Positions 35,120-45,627 of a stretch of 64,000 nucleotides of DNA are shown here, one piece after another. A model generated the notes under the pieces. It made no database searches. It was not told where the DNA came from and was given only the letters and a program-made list of their open reading frames with translations. Within the stretch, counting starts at the first letter, position 1; each line of letters begins with the position of its first letter. Source of the stretch: Candidatus Gastranaerophilales bacterium (GTDB taxonomy: Bacteria; Cyanobacteriota; Vampirovibrionia; Gastranaerophilales; Gastranaerophilaceae); assembly GCA_944325515.1 (NCBI GenBank), contig CALVAO010000001.1, forward strand, positions 62,001 to 126,000, given 5' to 3'. Made by a program: the position numbers and the translations under genes.

Positions 35120-35148
35120 TTGTTTTATTATTTTGAGTTGTATATAAT
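35120..35148 (+). promoter_or_regulatory. Promoter of the membrane pyrophosphatase gene
   Basis: TTGTTT (35120-35125), 17-bp spacer, TATAAT (35143-35148). AAAAGGAGAG precedes the ATG at 35193. Confidence 0.75.
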
Positions 35149-35192
35149 ACACTTGTAGTGTTTATAAAAATGAGACTTAAAAGGAGAGACTT

Positions 35193-37619
35193 ATGTTGAA
35201 AAAGTTTATGGGGTTAAAGTCATTGTTTTCACTACTTTTTGCAATGATTTTAACAGCTCCGGCATTTGCTGGAGAAGCATCTCTTGTAGTCCCAAACATT
35301 AAGGCAGAAAGCCCTTTGAGCTATAATCTTTTGCTCATTGGTTTAGGCGTTTCTGTTGTTGGTGTAATCTTCGGGCTTATAGAGTTCTTGCGAGTTAAGA
35401 AGGTAGAAGTACATGAAGCTATGGCTAATGTAGGTAACACAATTTTTGAAACCTGCAAAACTTATCTTATTCAGCAAGGTAAATTTTTACTTGCTTTAGA
35501 AATATTGATTGGTTTGTGTATTGCGTTTTATTTCTGGTACTTACAGAGCATGCCGTTAAAATCTGTATTAATTATTTTAGGATGGTCTGTTCTTGGTATT
35601 CTGGGTTCTTATCTGGTTGCATGGTTTGGTATCAGAATGAACACTTTAGCAAACTCAAGAACTGCATTTACTGCTCTTAAAGGTAATCCTTTAAATATCT
35701 TAAACATACCGCTTCAAGCAGGTATGAGTATTGGTGTATTACTTGTATCAATTGAACTTATCATGATGCTTGTAATTCTTTTATTTGTTCCGGGACACCT
35801 GGCTGGTGCATGCTTTATCGGTTTTGCAATCGGTGAATCATTAGGCGCTTCTGCTCTTCGTGTAGCCGGCGGTATCTTTACTAAGATTGCTGATATCGGT
35901 TCTGACTTGATGAAAATTCAATTCGGTATCAAAGAAGATGATCCGCGTAACCCCGGTGTTATTGCTGACTGTACAGGTGATAACGCAGGCGATTCAATCG
36001 GACCTACAGCTGACGGTTTTGAAACTTACGGCGTAACTGGTGTTGCTCTTGTAAGCTTTATTCTGTTAGGCGTATTTAAAGACTTCCAGGTTCAATTATT
36101 GGCTTGGATTTTCACAATGAGATTCTTGATGATTATTACATCTGTTGTTGCATACTGGATTAACGGTGTAGTAACAAGAGTTTTTGCTGCAAATGCAAAG
36201 AAATTTGACTTTGAAGCTCCGCTTACAAGTCTTGTTTGGATTACATCAGTATTATCTATTTTGATGACATTTGGTGTAAGTAACTACTTATTAAAAGATA
36301 TGGGCTCTAACCTATGGTTAGTTCTTTCTATAATCATTTCTTGCGGAACATTAGGCGCTGCATTGATTCCGGAAGCTACCAAAGTATTTACAAGTCCTAA
36401 GGCAAAACACACTCACGAAGTTGTTACGGCTTCTAAAGAAGGCGGCGCTTCACTTACAATCCTTTCCGGTATTGTTGCAGGTAACTTCTCTGCATTCTGG
36501 ATCGGATCAATTGTAGTATTATTAATGGGCTTAGCATATTTTGCAAGCTTACATATTCCTGCTGATGTTATGATTTATCCGTCAGTATTTGCATTTGGTC
36601 TTGTAGCATTCGGTTTCTTGGGTATGGGACCTGTAACAATTGCTGTTGACAGCTATGGTCCTGTTACAGATAATGCTCAATCAGTTTACGAATTATCATT
36701 AATCGAAGAAATTCCGAATGTAGGTGACGAAATCGAAAAAGAATACGGTTTCAAACCGGATTTTGAAAATGCAAAAACATATTTGGAAGAAAACGATGGT
36801 GCAGGTAACACATTCAAAGCAACTTCTAAACCGGTTCTTATCGGTACAGCAGTTGTTGGTGCTACTACAATGATTTTCTCATTGATTCTTGTAATTAAAG
36901 AAACACTGGGTATTCAGCCGGAAATGATTTTGAACATCTTGAACCCTTATACATTGCTTGGATTTATCGCAGGCGGTGCTGTAATCTACTGGTTCTCCGG
37001 TGCTTCAATGCAGGCTGTAACAACAGGTGCTTATTCTGCAACTGAATACATTAAAGACAACATTAAATTGGGCGAAGCTGATGATAAACGTGCAAACCTT
37101 TCAAACTCTAAAGAAGTTGTTAAGATTTGTACACAATACGCTCAAAAAGGTATGTATAATATCTTTATCGCATTGTTCGCATTTGCTCTGGCACTTGCTT
37201 GCTTGTCAGCTCCTGTTGGAGAAAACTCAGCTCCGGTTTCATTCTTTGTAAGCTATCTGATTGCAATTGCTGTATTTGGTCTATTCCAGGCTGTATTTAT
37301 GGCAAACGCAGGCGGATGCTGGGATAACGCAAAGAAAATTGTTGAAGTTGATATGAACGAAAAAGGTACTGACCTTCACGCTGCAACAGTAGTTGGCGAC
37401 ACAGTAGGCGACCCGTTCAAAGATACTTCATCAGTAGCAATGAACCCGATTATCAAGTTTACAACCCTGTTTGGTTTACTGGCAATGGAAATTGCTATTA
37501 ACCCGGCGTTCAAAGAACACGCAAAAATTGCAGGTGCTGTACTTCTTGTAGTTGCTCTTGTATTCGTAATTCGCTCATTCTATGCAATGAGAATTCCTTC
37601 AAAGAAGGTTGAAGAATAG
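35193..37619 (+). CDS. hppA: Membrane-bound proton-translocating pyrophosphatase, divergent clade
   Basis: Hydrolyses pyrophosphate and pumps protons (or sodium) across the inner membrane. 808 residues with about sixteen membrane helices; longer than the usual ~670-700. Substrate-site motifs near 249-275 read DDPRNPGVIADCTGDNAGD then GPTADGFETYG, replacing the common DNVGDNVGDCAGMAADLFE; the C-terminal motif GDTVGDPFKDTSS (~735) is conserved. Lysine in GNTFKATSK (~538-545) sits where potassium-independent enzymes carry Lys. An insertion of ~35 residues (EEIPNVGDEIEKEYGFKPDF region, ~502-537) precedes it. The N-terminus looks like a signal peptide. Likely a potassium-independent divergent type; the ion is not decided. 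Confidence 0.92.
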   Translation: MLKKFMGLKSLFSLLFAMILTAPAFAGEASLVVPNIKAESPLSYNLLLIGLGVSVVGVIFGLIEFLRVKKVEVHEAMANVGNTIFETCKTYLIQQGKFLLALEILIGLCIAFYFWYLQSMPLKSVLIILGWSVLGILGSYLVAWFGIRMNTLANSRTAFTALKGNPLNILNIPLQAGMSIGVLLVSIELIMMLVILLFVPGHLAGACFIGFAIGESLGASALRVAGGIFTKIADIGSDLMKIQFGIKEDDPRNPGVIADCTGDNAGDSIGPTADGFETYGVTGVALVSFILLGVFKDFQVQLLAWIFTMRFLMIITSVVAYWINGVVTRVFAANAKKFDFEAPLTSLVWITSVLSILMTFGVSNYLLKDMGSNLWLVLSIIISCGTLGAALIPEATKVFTSPKAKHTHEVVTASKEGGASLTILSGIVAGNFSAFWIGSIVVLLMGLAYFASLHIPADVMIYPSVFAFGLVAFGFLGMGPVTIAVDSYGPVTDNAQSVYELSLIEEIPNVGDEIEKEYGFKPDFENAKTYLEENDGAGNTFKATSKPVLIGTAVVGATTMIFSLILVIKETLGIQPEMILNILNPYTLLGFIAGGAVIYWFSGASMQAVTTGAYSATEYIKDNIKLGEADDKRANLSNSKEVVKICTQYAQKGMYNIFIALFAFALALACLSAPVGENSAPVSFFVSYLIAIAVFGLFQAVFMANAGGCWDNAKKIVEVDMNEKGTDLHAATVVGDTVGDPFKDTSSVAMNPIIKFTTLFGLLAMEIAINPAFKEHAKIAGAVLLVVALVFVIRSFYAMRIPSKKVEE

Positions 37620-37630
37620 AGTGATTTTTA

Positions 37631-37670
37631 AAGCGGGCGGTGATTAGAATAATCACCGCCCGCTTTTTTT
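37631..37670 (+). terminator. Terminator after the pyrophosphatase gene
   Basis: Perfect 15-bp stem (AAGCGGGCGGTGATT / AATCACCGCCCGCTT) followed by a T run; the strongest terminator in the window. Confidence 0.95.
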
Positions 37671-37703
37671 ATTCGAATTAACAAAATTTTAATAATTCAA
37701 ATA

Positions 37704-37732
37704 TTGATTAAGATTTTTGTTTGATTTAGGAT
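37704..37732 (+). promoter_or_regulatory. Possible promoter of gap
   Basis: TTGATT (37704-37709), 17-bp spacer, TAGGAT (37727-37732). Confidence 0.4.
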
Positions 37733-37764
37733 AAACATGTTAAGAGAAATAATTTTACTGATAA

Positions 37765-38784
<1,020 letters not shown>

Positions 38785-38796
38785 TAGATAAAAAAT

Positions 38797-38832
38797 AAAA
38801 GGACCCTATTCCTAAAGGGATAGGGTCCTTTT
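38797..38832. terminator. Bidirectional terminator between gap and the helical hypothetical gene
   Basis: AAAAGGACCCTAT / ATAGGGTCCTTTT stem with TAAA loop; T-rich flanks on both strands. Confidence 0.9.
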
Positions 38833-38848
38833 ATTATGTGGTTGAAAA

Positions 38849-39670
38849 TTATTTTATATTAATATTTTTAGTTATAAATTCTATGATATTAAATTCTTTT
38901 GCTTTTTTGCCGAGATTTTTTATAACTTCTTCTGCTATTTTAAGGTTTTCACGAATCTGTGTCATTGGAGCAGAAGAGCTTAGATATTTAATTAAATCTA
39001 CAGGAATGCTTTCTTCTGCTTTTTCACAAACAGGATAAATCTCTGAAAAAATAGATTTGATTTTGTCCGGTTTGTTGTTTGGGTTAGTAAAAATATTTAG
39101 ATATTGAATAAAATCTTTCTGCCCCTTTAATTCATAAGGATTGAAGAAAACTCCGTTTAAAGCTTTTTCTGCAATCTCCGGCATCACTTCAGATGTTGCA
39201 TCCAATTGTTTTGCTAAATTTTTATTAAGAATAAATTCTTTTGGCATACCGGCTAATACTGCTTTTGAAGTCAAAGTATCTGTGTTATTGATAATTGAAT
39301 CAATAAATTTTATTGCAGCAGGATTTTCTTGCGATGCTGTAATTATACTTTTTATTAATGTGTTATTAACATTTTGCTTGTAATTCTTTTCAATATTAGC
39401 TACTTCTCGTGTAAGAAGTGAATGAGAAGAGGCTAATTCTAATAAATCAGTTATAGTGCCGATAGACTTGTTGTCTAATATTTTTATATCTTTTGCTAAG
39501 TTTTTAATAGTATCATTGCTTGAGGAATATGCATCGATTGATTTTATTAATTCATTTCTTGTTCTGGAATCCGGTGTTCTAGTTATTTTTCCAATTGAAT
39601 TGAATCCTGAATAGAACCCTCTTGTTATAGGTTCTGTTGGGCTTGAAAAGATTCTTGATATTGTTGGCAT
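38849..39670 (-). CDS. Helical hypothetical protein
   Basis: 273 residues from the ATG at 39670 (MPTISRIFSSPTEPITRG); AGGAG lies eight bases upstream, which rejects the longer start at 39700. Predicted all-alpha, no signal peptide, no cysteine-based or catalytic motif recognised. N-terminal ~30 residues are Ser/Thr/Pro/Gly-rich and look disordered, like other lineage-type hypothetical proteins here. Divergent from mutS2 with 97 bp between starts. Confidence 0.75.
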   Translation of the reverse strand: MPTISRIFSSPTEPITRGFYSGFNSIGKITRTPDSRTRNELIKSIDAYSSSNDTIKNLAKDIKILDNKSIGTITDLLELASSHSLLTREVANIEKNYKQNVNNTLIKSIITASQENPAAIKFIDSIINNTDTLTSKAVLAGMPKEFILNKNLAKQLDATSEVMPEIAEKALNGVFFNPYELKGQKDFIQYLNIFTNPNNKPDKIKSIFSEIYPVCEKAEESIPVDLIKYLSSSAPMTQIRENLKIAEEVIKNLGKKAKEFNIIEFITKNINIK

Positions 39671-39730
39671 ACTTTTATCTCCTTTTCTTTTAATAAACAA
39701 AACCCTCTAAAAAGATTATTTGCTAGTAAC

Positions 39731-39758
39731 TTGCAGTTTTTTCTTTATTATCTATAAT
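39731..39758 (+). promoter_or_regulatory. Promoter of mutS2, close to its start codon
   Basis: TTGCAG (39731-39736), 16-bp spacer, TATAAT (39753-39758). Only nine bases separate the -10 box from the ATG at 39768, and there is no Shine-Dalgarno, so the mRNA may be leaderless. Confidence 0.6.
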
Positions 39759-39767
39759 CATTTTATA

Positions 39768-42131
39768 ATGAGTATTGTCCAAAAATCACAAAAAGCGCTA
39801 GAATATGATAAAATTCTGGCAGAACTGGCGAAATATGCAAAAACAGAACAATCAAGGAAGCTTTGCCTTGAGCTTACGCCGTGGGTTAAAAGTGCTGATA
39901 TTCAGCGCCAAATTGACTTAACTGGAGAAGCAAAGGATGTTCTGGATTTAGCTAGAGATATTCCTATTGAAAAAATACAAAATTTTGAAAAGCTTAAAGA
40001 ACGTAATGAATATTTTGTAGAGGAAGAGCTTATTGATATTGCCAAAACAATGCGGACTTCGCGTGTAGTTCGAAATTTTTTAAAAGAAAATCTGCCATTT
40101 GATGCAAAGATACAAGAACTCACAAATGATTTATACGCAAATAAAGATTTAGAAGATAAAATACTGGAAACATTTGATGATAATTATACTGTTAAACAGA
40201 GTGCTAACGCAGAGTTAAAAGGTCTGTATGCTTCATTAAGAGATACAGAGGCAAATTTAAAACAAAGGGTTCAAGAACTTATGAACTCTGCAGAATTCCA
40301 AAAACATTTGCAGGAAAATATTTACACAATAAGGGATGACAGAATTGTCTTTCAAGTAAAAGCCTCTTCTAAGAGTAAGGTCAGCGGTATTGTTCATGAT
40401 GTTTCGGCAACAAATAAAACATTCTACATAGAACCTGCGCAGCTGGTTCCAATAAATAATAAAATTAGAGAAACAAAATCTAAAATTTATGCAGAAATAA
40501 TTAGAATTTTAACAGCTTTGAGCAATGAAGTACGGCTTGAGATGGATAAACTCATTAAGACGGAAAAATTGCTTGCTGAAATTGATTTTCATTTTGCAAA
40601 AGCTCGATATGCAGTAAAAATTCATGCTATTGAACCTGTATTATCAGAAGACAAAATTGTAAAAATAGATTTGATGCGCCATCCCCTGTTAATCGGACAT
40701 GTGGAAAGACTTGTAGAGAATGATTTTGAACTGGGTAAAGATTATAAGTCGATAATAATAACTGGTTCTAATACCGGAGGTAAAACCGTTACATTAAAAA
40801 CAGCCGGTCTTTTTGTTCTTATGATGAAATCCGGTCTTTTTCTGCCCTGTGCGGAAGCTCATATTTACCCGTTTGAAAAAGTTCTCGCTGATATAGGAGA
40901 TGAACAGAGCATATTACAAAACCTGTCAACATTCTCTTCTCACATGAAAAATGTCATCGAGATTCTTGAACTTGCTGATTCTGACTCATTAATATTAATT
41001 GACGAATTATGTGCAGGAACAGACCCTCAAGAGGGCGCTACTTTAGCAGAAGTCATATTAAAGGAATTAGCGAAGAAACAAGCTTTATCAATTATAACCA
41101 CACATTATGGAGAACTAAAAACTCTTGAGTATACAGATCCTTACTTTAAAAATGCCTCGGTAGAGTTCGATACGGAATCACTTTCTCCTACATATAAACT
41201 GATTATCGGTATTCCTGGGTTAAGCAATGCAATTTTAATCGCATCAAATCTGGGACTTCCGGAAAACCTTGTATGGGAAGCCAAAGAACTTTTAATTACA
41301 CAGCGTGACACATCAAGTCTTGTTGTAGAAAGACTGCAGGATACACAACAAAGACTTGATACAAACTTAAAAGAAGCTGAAATACTAAATGCAGAAGCTG
41401 AAGAGTTGAAAAAACAATATGAAAAAGAGCTTTCTGAACACAAAAAGGAAAAAAAGAAATCTTTAAAAATTATTAAAGATAAATTTGAAACACGTCTGGA
41501 CGATGCAAAGGCAGAAATTAAAGAGATTTTAGCAGAATTAAGGCGTGAAAAATCAGAAAAAATTGCAAGACGTTCTTATGAAAGGCTGGCACAGCTGGAA
41601 CAAGGGTTTCGTACGGAACTTCATGCGCTCCAAGAACAAGAGCAGTATATGGAGCTTGACTGGACCAAGGTTCAAGTTAATGATAAAGTTATGATAAAGG
41701 ATTTAAACCAGCAGGTTACAGTCTTGTCACTTCCGGACAAGAACGGCGTTTTGTATATACAAATGGGAATGATTAAAACGAAAGTGAAGAAAGAAAAACT
41801 TGCTGTATATAATCCTCAGCTTGCAAAGAAAGTCAATCTGCCAACAGGAGCCATTAAAAAAGAAACTTTTTCTTTGAGAAAGTATGATATTTCAAATACA
41901 TTAGATCTGCGAGGCGAGCGTGTAGAAGAAGCTCTTGATAATTTGGAAGCTTATCTTGATAAAGCAAGTCTTGCAAATTTGTCACCTGTATATATAATTC
42001 ACGGTCACGGCACTGGAGCCTTAAAATCAGCAGTCAGAGATTTTATTTCGACATCTCCATATGTCGCTAAGTATAGGGCTGGAGAAGATGCAGAAGGCGG
42101 AGATGGCGTAAGCGTAATTGATATCCGCTAG
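39768..42131 (+). CDS. mutS2: Endonuclease MutS2
   Basis: MutS-family ATPase with a C-terminal Smr nuclease domain; acts in suppression of homologous recombination and in ribosome rescue by splitting collided ribosomes. 787 residues from the ATG at 39768 (MSIVQKSQKALEYDKIL). ATPase Walker A TGSNTGGKT (332-340), Walker B LILIDELCAGTDP, helical clamp/coiled coil ~500-640, KOW-like segment, then Smr with LDLRGERVEEALDNLEAYLD and the HGHGTGAL motif. It lacks the MutS1 mismatch-binding domain, as expected. Confidence 0.95.
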   Translation: MSIVQKSQKALEYDKILAELAKYAKTEQSRKLCLELTPWVKSADIQRQIDLTGEAKDVLDLARDIPIEKIQNFEKLKERNEYFVEEELIDIAKTMRTSRVVRNFLKENLPFDAKIQELTNDLYANKDLEDKILETFDDNYTVKQSANAELKGLYASLRDTEANLKQRVQELMNSAEFQKHLQENIYTIRDDRIVFQVKASSKSKVSGIVHDVSATNKTFYIEPAQLVPINNKIRETKSKIYAEIIRILTALSNEVRLEMDKLIKTEKLLAEIDFHFAKARYAVKIHAIEPVLSEDKIVKIDLMRHPLLIGHVERLVENDFELGKDYKSIIITGSNTGGKTVTLKTAGLFVLMMKSGLFLPCAEAHIYPFEKVLADIGDEQSILQNLSTFSSHMKNVIEILELADSDSLILIDELCAGTDPQEGATLAEVILKELAKKQALSIITTHYGELKTLEYTDPYFKNASVEFDTESLSPTYKLIIGIPGLSNAILIASNLGLPENLVWEAKELLITQRDTSSLVVERLQDTQQRLDTNLKEAEILNAEAEELKKQYEKELSEHKKEKKKSLKIIKDKFETRLDDAKAEIKEILAELRREKSEKIARRSYERLAQLEQGFRTELHALQEQEQYMELDWTKVQVNDKVMIKDLNQQVTVLSLPDKNGVLYIQMGMIKTKVKKEKLAVYNPQLAKKVNLPTGAIKKETFSLRKYDISNTLDLRGERVEEALDNLEAYLDKASLANLSPVYIIHGHGTGALKSAVRDFISTSPYVAKYRAGEDAEGGDGVSVIDIR

Positions 42132-42135
42132 AATT

Positions 42136-44553
42136 TTATTTCGTAAAATCAACAATTAGTATGTTATTGTCAGCGCAAAATTTTCTCAACTCGTAGCTCA
42201 TCTGGTTTACACCTCTTTTAGTACCGATAAATCCTAACTCCGGATCCATAATAACTATTTCGCCATATCTGTCAGCAGTGCTTTCAAGCTCTTTGTTTGC
42301 CTTCTTGACGGCGTTTTCAAACTCAAGCGCTTTAGTTTCCCCGCCGAGAATTTTTTGAATATTTTTATTTAAATGAATTTCATCCGCTTTTATATTATTG
42401 CAGGAAATCTCGCGATAAATAGCTGCATAATCCTTATCAGAAACAGGACATAGCTCTTGGATTCGTTTTGAAAAAATTGTATCATTGAATGCTAAGTCTT
42501 TTAACTTCTCATAATCTTTGCCGTATTTTGTATTTCTAACAAAGGCTGAAGCTGTATTATTCATATCAAGCTGTCTAAAACCAACAAATTCCGGATAGTT
42601 TCCGTAAGTTGCACATTTATCCTTTCTACCAACGGAAGCAGATAAAACAAGCCCTTTTTTATATCCGCAATTAGCGGCAACACTCATAAGACCATTGTCT
42701 TTTGCTGCATGATATGCAATATTTTCTTTGTCTAAATTCAATTTTTTCGCACCGATTACCCGGTTTTTAACAGTTTCTTTTCCACTTCCTGTTATGATTT
42801 CTTCAGCACCTGCCTCTATAGCTTTATCAAGAGTAATGTCTTTAGTAAATACCATTCTGCCGTTTTTTTGCAGTTTGAAAATTTCTTCTTCAATAGCTTT
42901 AGTCATTGGTGATTGAATTTTAGAACCGTATATTGTATAGAAACCGTCATTTACAGCTTTCAAGTCTGATTCAGCAAATATTTTAGCCATATTAAAATCA
43001 TTGCCATGCCGGAATGTAAATGCAAGCTCTCTTACAGTCTGTGGATTATATAATGTTCCATTCTGGATTTTCATTAACCAGTGGTGATTTTCTACAAAGT
43101 TTATAATCCTATTTTTTTCGGTTGTAGTCAGTGCATTCATTCTTTGTACAATGGCATTAACAGCCTGTGATGAAGTGAGCGGGTGCAAGCCATCAATAAG
43201 CGTTTCTGTTTTGCTTAAATCGTGTAGAAGTGTTGAAATTCCTAAAACCCGCTTATCTGAAGCACTAAGGGTTTGATATAAAGGATTTTTTGTATTTTCC
43301 TGCAGTGCCATTAGCATATGCTCTGCAAGGGGCTTTGTGTGTGTTTTGTGCTGCTTTGCTCCGATTGTAAATATAAATTCCGGAAAGGTCTTACATATAC
43401 TATCTAAAGGCTCTTGATATTCTTCAAACCCCTTAGGTAATATAACTTTATTTTCATATAAGAATTTTTTAATTTCATCATTTACAGATGCTTCCAGACT
43501 GTTTAATTTACTGTTTTTCTCCGCTAAAACCGGTAAGCCGCTCAATATGTTGTCACTTTGGTTGTTTAATCCGAATTTATTTAGAATTTTATTCTGTTCA
43601 TCTTCCGGCAGATGTTTTATTTTTGAAAAAATATTTTCTTTAAAGTTCTCTCTGGAATATTCTAATTTAACGCCGCCTGCACCAACAAGTTCGTCAATAC
43701 TGTGTTTTGAAGCAGCAAAAACATTTAAGTTTTTTTCAATATCTTTCAGAAAAGCATTTGATACAGATTGCGGAACTTTATTAATTTTTACAAGCTTATT
43801 CTGCTCTTTTAGAATATTTAATAACAAGTTACGCGGTAATTCTTTGCGGCAACTTTGCAAAATGAGTGAAAACCTGTTTAATTCAAACTTAGAATACTTC
43901 TCTAAATTTTTAGGATTTAAAATTTCAAGAGGAATTTCATTTGCTGTCAATAGCTGTGCCTGCAGAATATTTTCATTTTTTATTTCACCACTGCGTAATT
44001 TGGAGATAATTTCCAGACATTCGTCATTATAACCTGCATTTTTCAATTTTAAAACCTCTACGATATTTTCAGCCTCAAGTTTTCCTTCTTTTTGGAGAGC
44101 TAACAACAGTTTTAATGTTGCAGCTGTTTCTTGAGGGTTTTTCGCAGAATAATTTAAAATACCTTCCGTTTTACTCATTAACAAACGATCATTACTTGTT
44201 CTGTTTAAAAGGAAAACTTTTTTCTTTGCAGCTTGCGGGGTGTATAATACTATTTTCCCCGAATCAGCAAGATTAAGCAGATTTTCTTTTGATATATCAT
44301 CAAGGTAAACTGCAAGATTATCAAATTGTTTTGTGACCTCTTCAGCATTTAACTTGTTTGCTTGACAATATTTCGCTAAGATTGCCGTTTTATCTGTTGT
44401 TTGTTTTAATGACGTTTTGTATGTCAGATTTAATAAATCGCTATTTTTTGACGGGAAATTAAATGCAGGTTTTAGTGCACCGATATATTTTTGTCCGCTG
44501 TTTTTCCGCACAGTGTTTAAACAATCTTTGATTAGTGAAATTTTAATTCCCAT
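42136..44553 (-). CDS. Large HD-domain protein
   Basis: 805 residues, no signal peptide. The N-terminal ~330 residues are helical, leucine-rich repeat-like solenoid (LLLALQKEGKLEAENIVEVL). A central HD-type metal-dependent phosphohydrolase domain follows (EHMLMALQENT, ISTLLHDLSKTET with the HD pair, LHPLTSSQA, ENHHWLM). A unique C-terminal ~200-residue domain contains GLVLSASVGRKDKCATYGNY and VIMDPELGFIGTKRGVN. HD domains hydrolyse nucleotides or cyclic (di)nucleotides. The start MGIKISLIKD is preceded by GGGGA and, immediately upstream, a TACTTTAT element. It ends 4 bp from convergent mutS2. Specific substrate unknown. Confidence 0.82.
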   Translation of the reverse strand: MGIKISLIKDCLNTVRKNSGQKYIGALKPAFNFPSKNSDLLNLTYKTSLKQTTDKTAILAKYCQANKLNAEEVTKQFDNLAVYLDDISKENLLNLADSGKIVLYTPQAAKKKVFLLNRTSNDRLLMSKTEGILNYSAKNPQETAATLKLLLALQKEGKLEAENIVEVLKLKNAGYNDECLEIISKLRSGEIKNENILQAQLLTANEIPLEILNPKNLEKYSKFELNRFSLILQSCRKELPRNLLLNILKEQNKLVKINKVPQSVSNAFLKDIEKNLNVFAASKHSIDELVGAGGVKLEYSRENFKENIFSKIKHLPEDEQNKILNKFGLNNQSDNILSGLPVLAEKNSKLNSLEASVNDEIKKFLYENKVILPKGFEEYQEPLDSICKTFPEFIFTIGAKQHKTHTKPLAEHMLMALQENTKNPLYQTLSASDKRVLGISTLLHDLSKTETLIDGLHPLTSSQAVNAIVQRMNALTTTEKNRIINFVENHHWLMKIQNGTLYNPQTVRELAFTFRHGNDFNMAKIFAESDLKAVNDGFYTIYGSKIQSPMTKAIEEEIFKLQKNGRMVFTKDITLDKAIEAGAEEIITGSGKETVKNRVIGAKKLNLDKENIAYHAAKDNGLMSVAANCGYKKGLVLSASVGRKDKCATYGNYPEFVGFRQLDMNNTASAFVRNTKYGKDYEKLKDLAFNDTIFSKRIQELCPVSDKDYAAIYREISCNNIKADEIHLNKNIQKILGGETKALEFENAVKKANKELESTADRYGEIVIMDPELGFIGTKRGVNQMSYELRKFCADNNILIVDFTK

Positions 44554-44564
44554 ATAGAATCCCC

Positions 44565-44582
44565 GTATATTTATATAAAGTA
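44565..44582 (-). promoter_or_regulatory. TACTTTAT promoter-like element
   Basis: Minus-strand TACTTTATATAAATATAC, only 11 bases from the ATG at 44553, with the GGGGA ribosome site in between. Confidence 0.55.
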
Positions 44583-44664
44583 TTTTTGCATAAATAAATT
44601 GACAGATAAAATAATTATATTAAAATTTGTAACAATGCTTTTTTATCATTAATTTAGAACTTAC

Positions 44665-44694
44665 TTGCTTTTTTAAGCCCATCTCACTTATAAT
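44665..44694 (+). promoter_or_regulatory. Promoter of aroE
   Basis: TTGCTT (44665-44670), 18-bp spacer, TATAAT (44689-44694); AAGGAGGG follows before the ATG. Confidence 0.7.
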
Positions 44695-44713
44695 TATTCA
44701 AGGAGGGAAAGTT

Positions 44714-45556
44714 ATGTATAAACTAGGTATTATAGGTTATCCTTTAGGGCATTCCATCTCAGCTGTTATTCAAAAAGCAGGTTTGGAGTGCCTGGGCGCG
44801 GAAGGCACCTATGATGTAATGGAAACTCCGCCGGAAGATTTGATAAACAGGATTAAATATATAAAGGCAAATAACTATAACGGATTTAACGTAACAATTC
44901 CTCTAAAGGTTCCAATGTCTTTGTTTTTAGAAGATATTGATGACTATGCAAATATCGCAGGCTGTGTAAATACAGTAAAAGTTGCAGAAGACAAATCTTT
45001 TTACGGTTACAATACGGATATTTACGGTTTCAAAAAGGCTATACCCGAAGAAATTAATTTAAATGGGAAAAATGCCAGTATTTTAGGAACAGGCGGTGCT
45101 GCGCGTGCTGCGGTCGTAGGGCTTGCAGAAAGAGGAATTGCAGAAATCGATTTTTATACAAGAAATATAATTAACTCGAAGCAGACGCTGGATTATGTGC
45201 GTGCAAAATTCCCGAATATAACATTTAATGTTTACCAGATTCAAAATATTAGGAGTCTTGAAGGGACATCAATAGTTGTCAATGCGACTCCTATTGGAAT
45301 GAAAGGGTTTATGGCTGATCAGATGCCGCTAGAACCTCAAGATTTAGATAAATTGAAGCCGGATACAATTGTGTATGATATTGTTTATAACCCTGTAAAA
45401 ACGGTACTTATTAATGAGGCTCAGAAACGCGGGCTTAAAACTATCGGAGGGCTCGATATGCTTATATATCAAGCAGAACGTGCTCAACAAATATGGACAG
45501 GGCATAATCCGGATGTAAAATTGATGAAAATTGCAGCTCTGGAAGCTTTGCAATAA
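44714..45556 (+). CDS. aroE: Shikimate dehydrogenase
   Basis: Reduces 3-dehydroshikimate to shikimate with NADPH. 280 residues. Substrate motif GYPLGHSIS (8-16), catalytic Lys65 in FNVTIPLKVPM, NADP-binding glycine loop GTGGAARA, NATPIGMKG, and the C-terminal GGLDMLIYQAERAQQIWTG. The strong AAGGAGGG ribosome site fixes the start. Single gene, not clustered with other aro genes; the pheA product at 30602 acts later in aromatic synthesis. Confidence 0.96.
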   Translation: MYKLGIIGYPLGHSISAVIQKAGLECLGAEGTYDVMETPPEDLINRIKYIKANNYNGFNVTIPLKVPMSLFLEDIDDYANIAGCVNTVKVAEDKSFYGYNTDIYGFKKAIPEEINLNGKNASILGTGGAARAAVVGLAERGIAEIDFYTRNIINSKQTLDYVRAKFPNITFNVYQIQNIRSLEGTSIVVNATPIGMKGFMADQMPLEPQDLDKLKPDTIVYDIVYNPVKTVLINEAQKRGLKTIGGLDMLIYQAERAQQIWTGHNPDVKLMKIAALEALQ

Positions 45557-45569
45557 CTTAACGAAAATT

Positions 45570-45615
45570 GATAAACAAAAAAAAGACATCTTTTGATGTC
45601 TTTTTTTTGTTTATC
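45570..45615. terminator. Bidirectional terminator with 21-bp perfect stem
   Basis: GACATC-TTTT-GATGTC core extended outward through A8/T8 to GATAAAC / GTTTATC, a perfect 21-bp palindrome between convergent genes. Confidence 0.95.
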
Positions 45616-45627
45616 TTATTAATCAGA

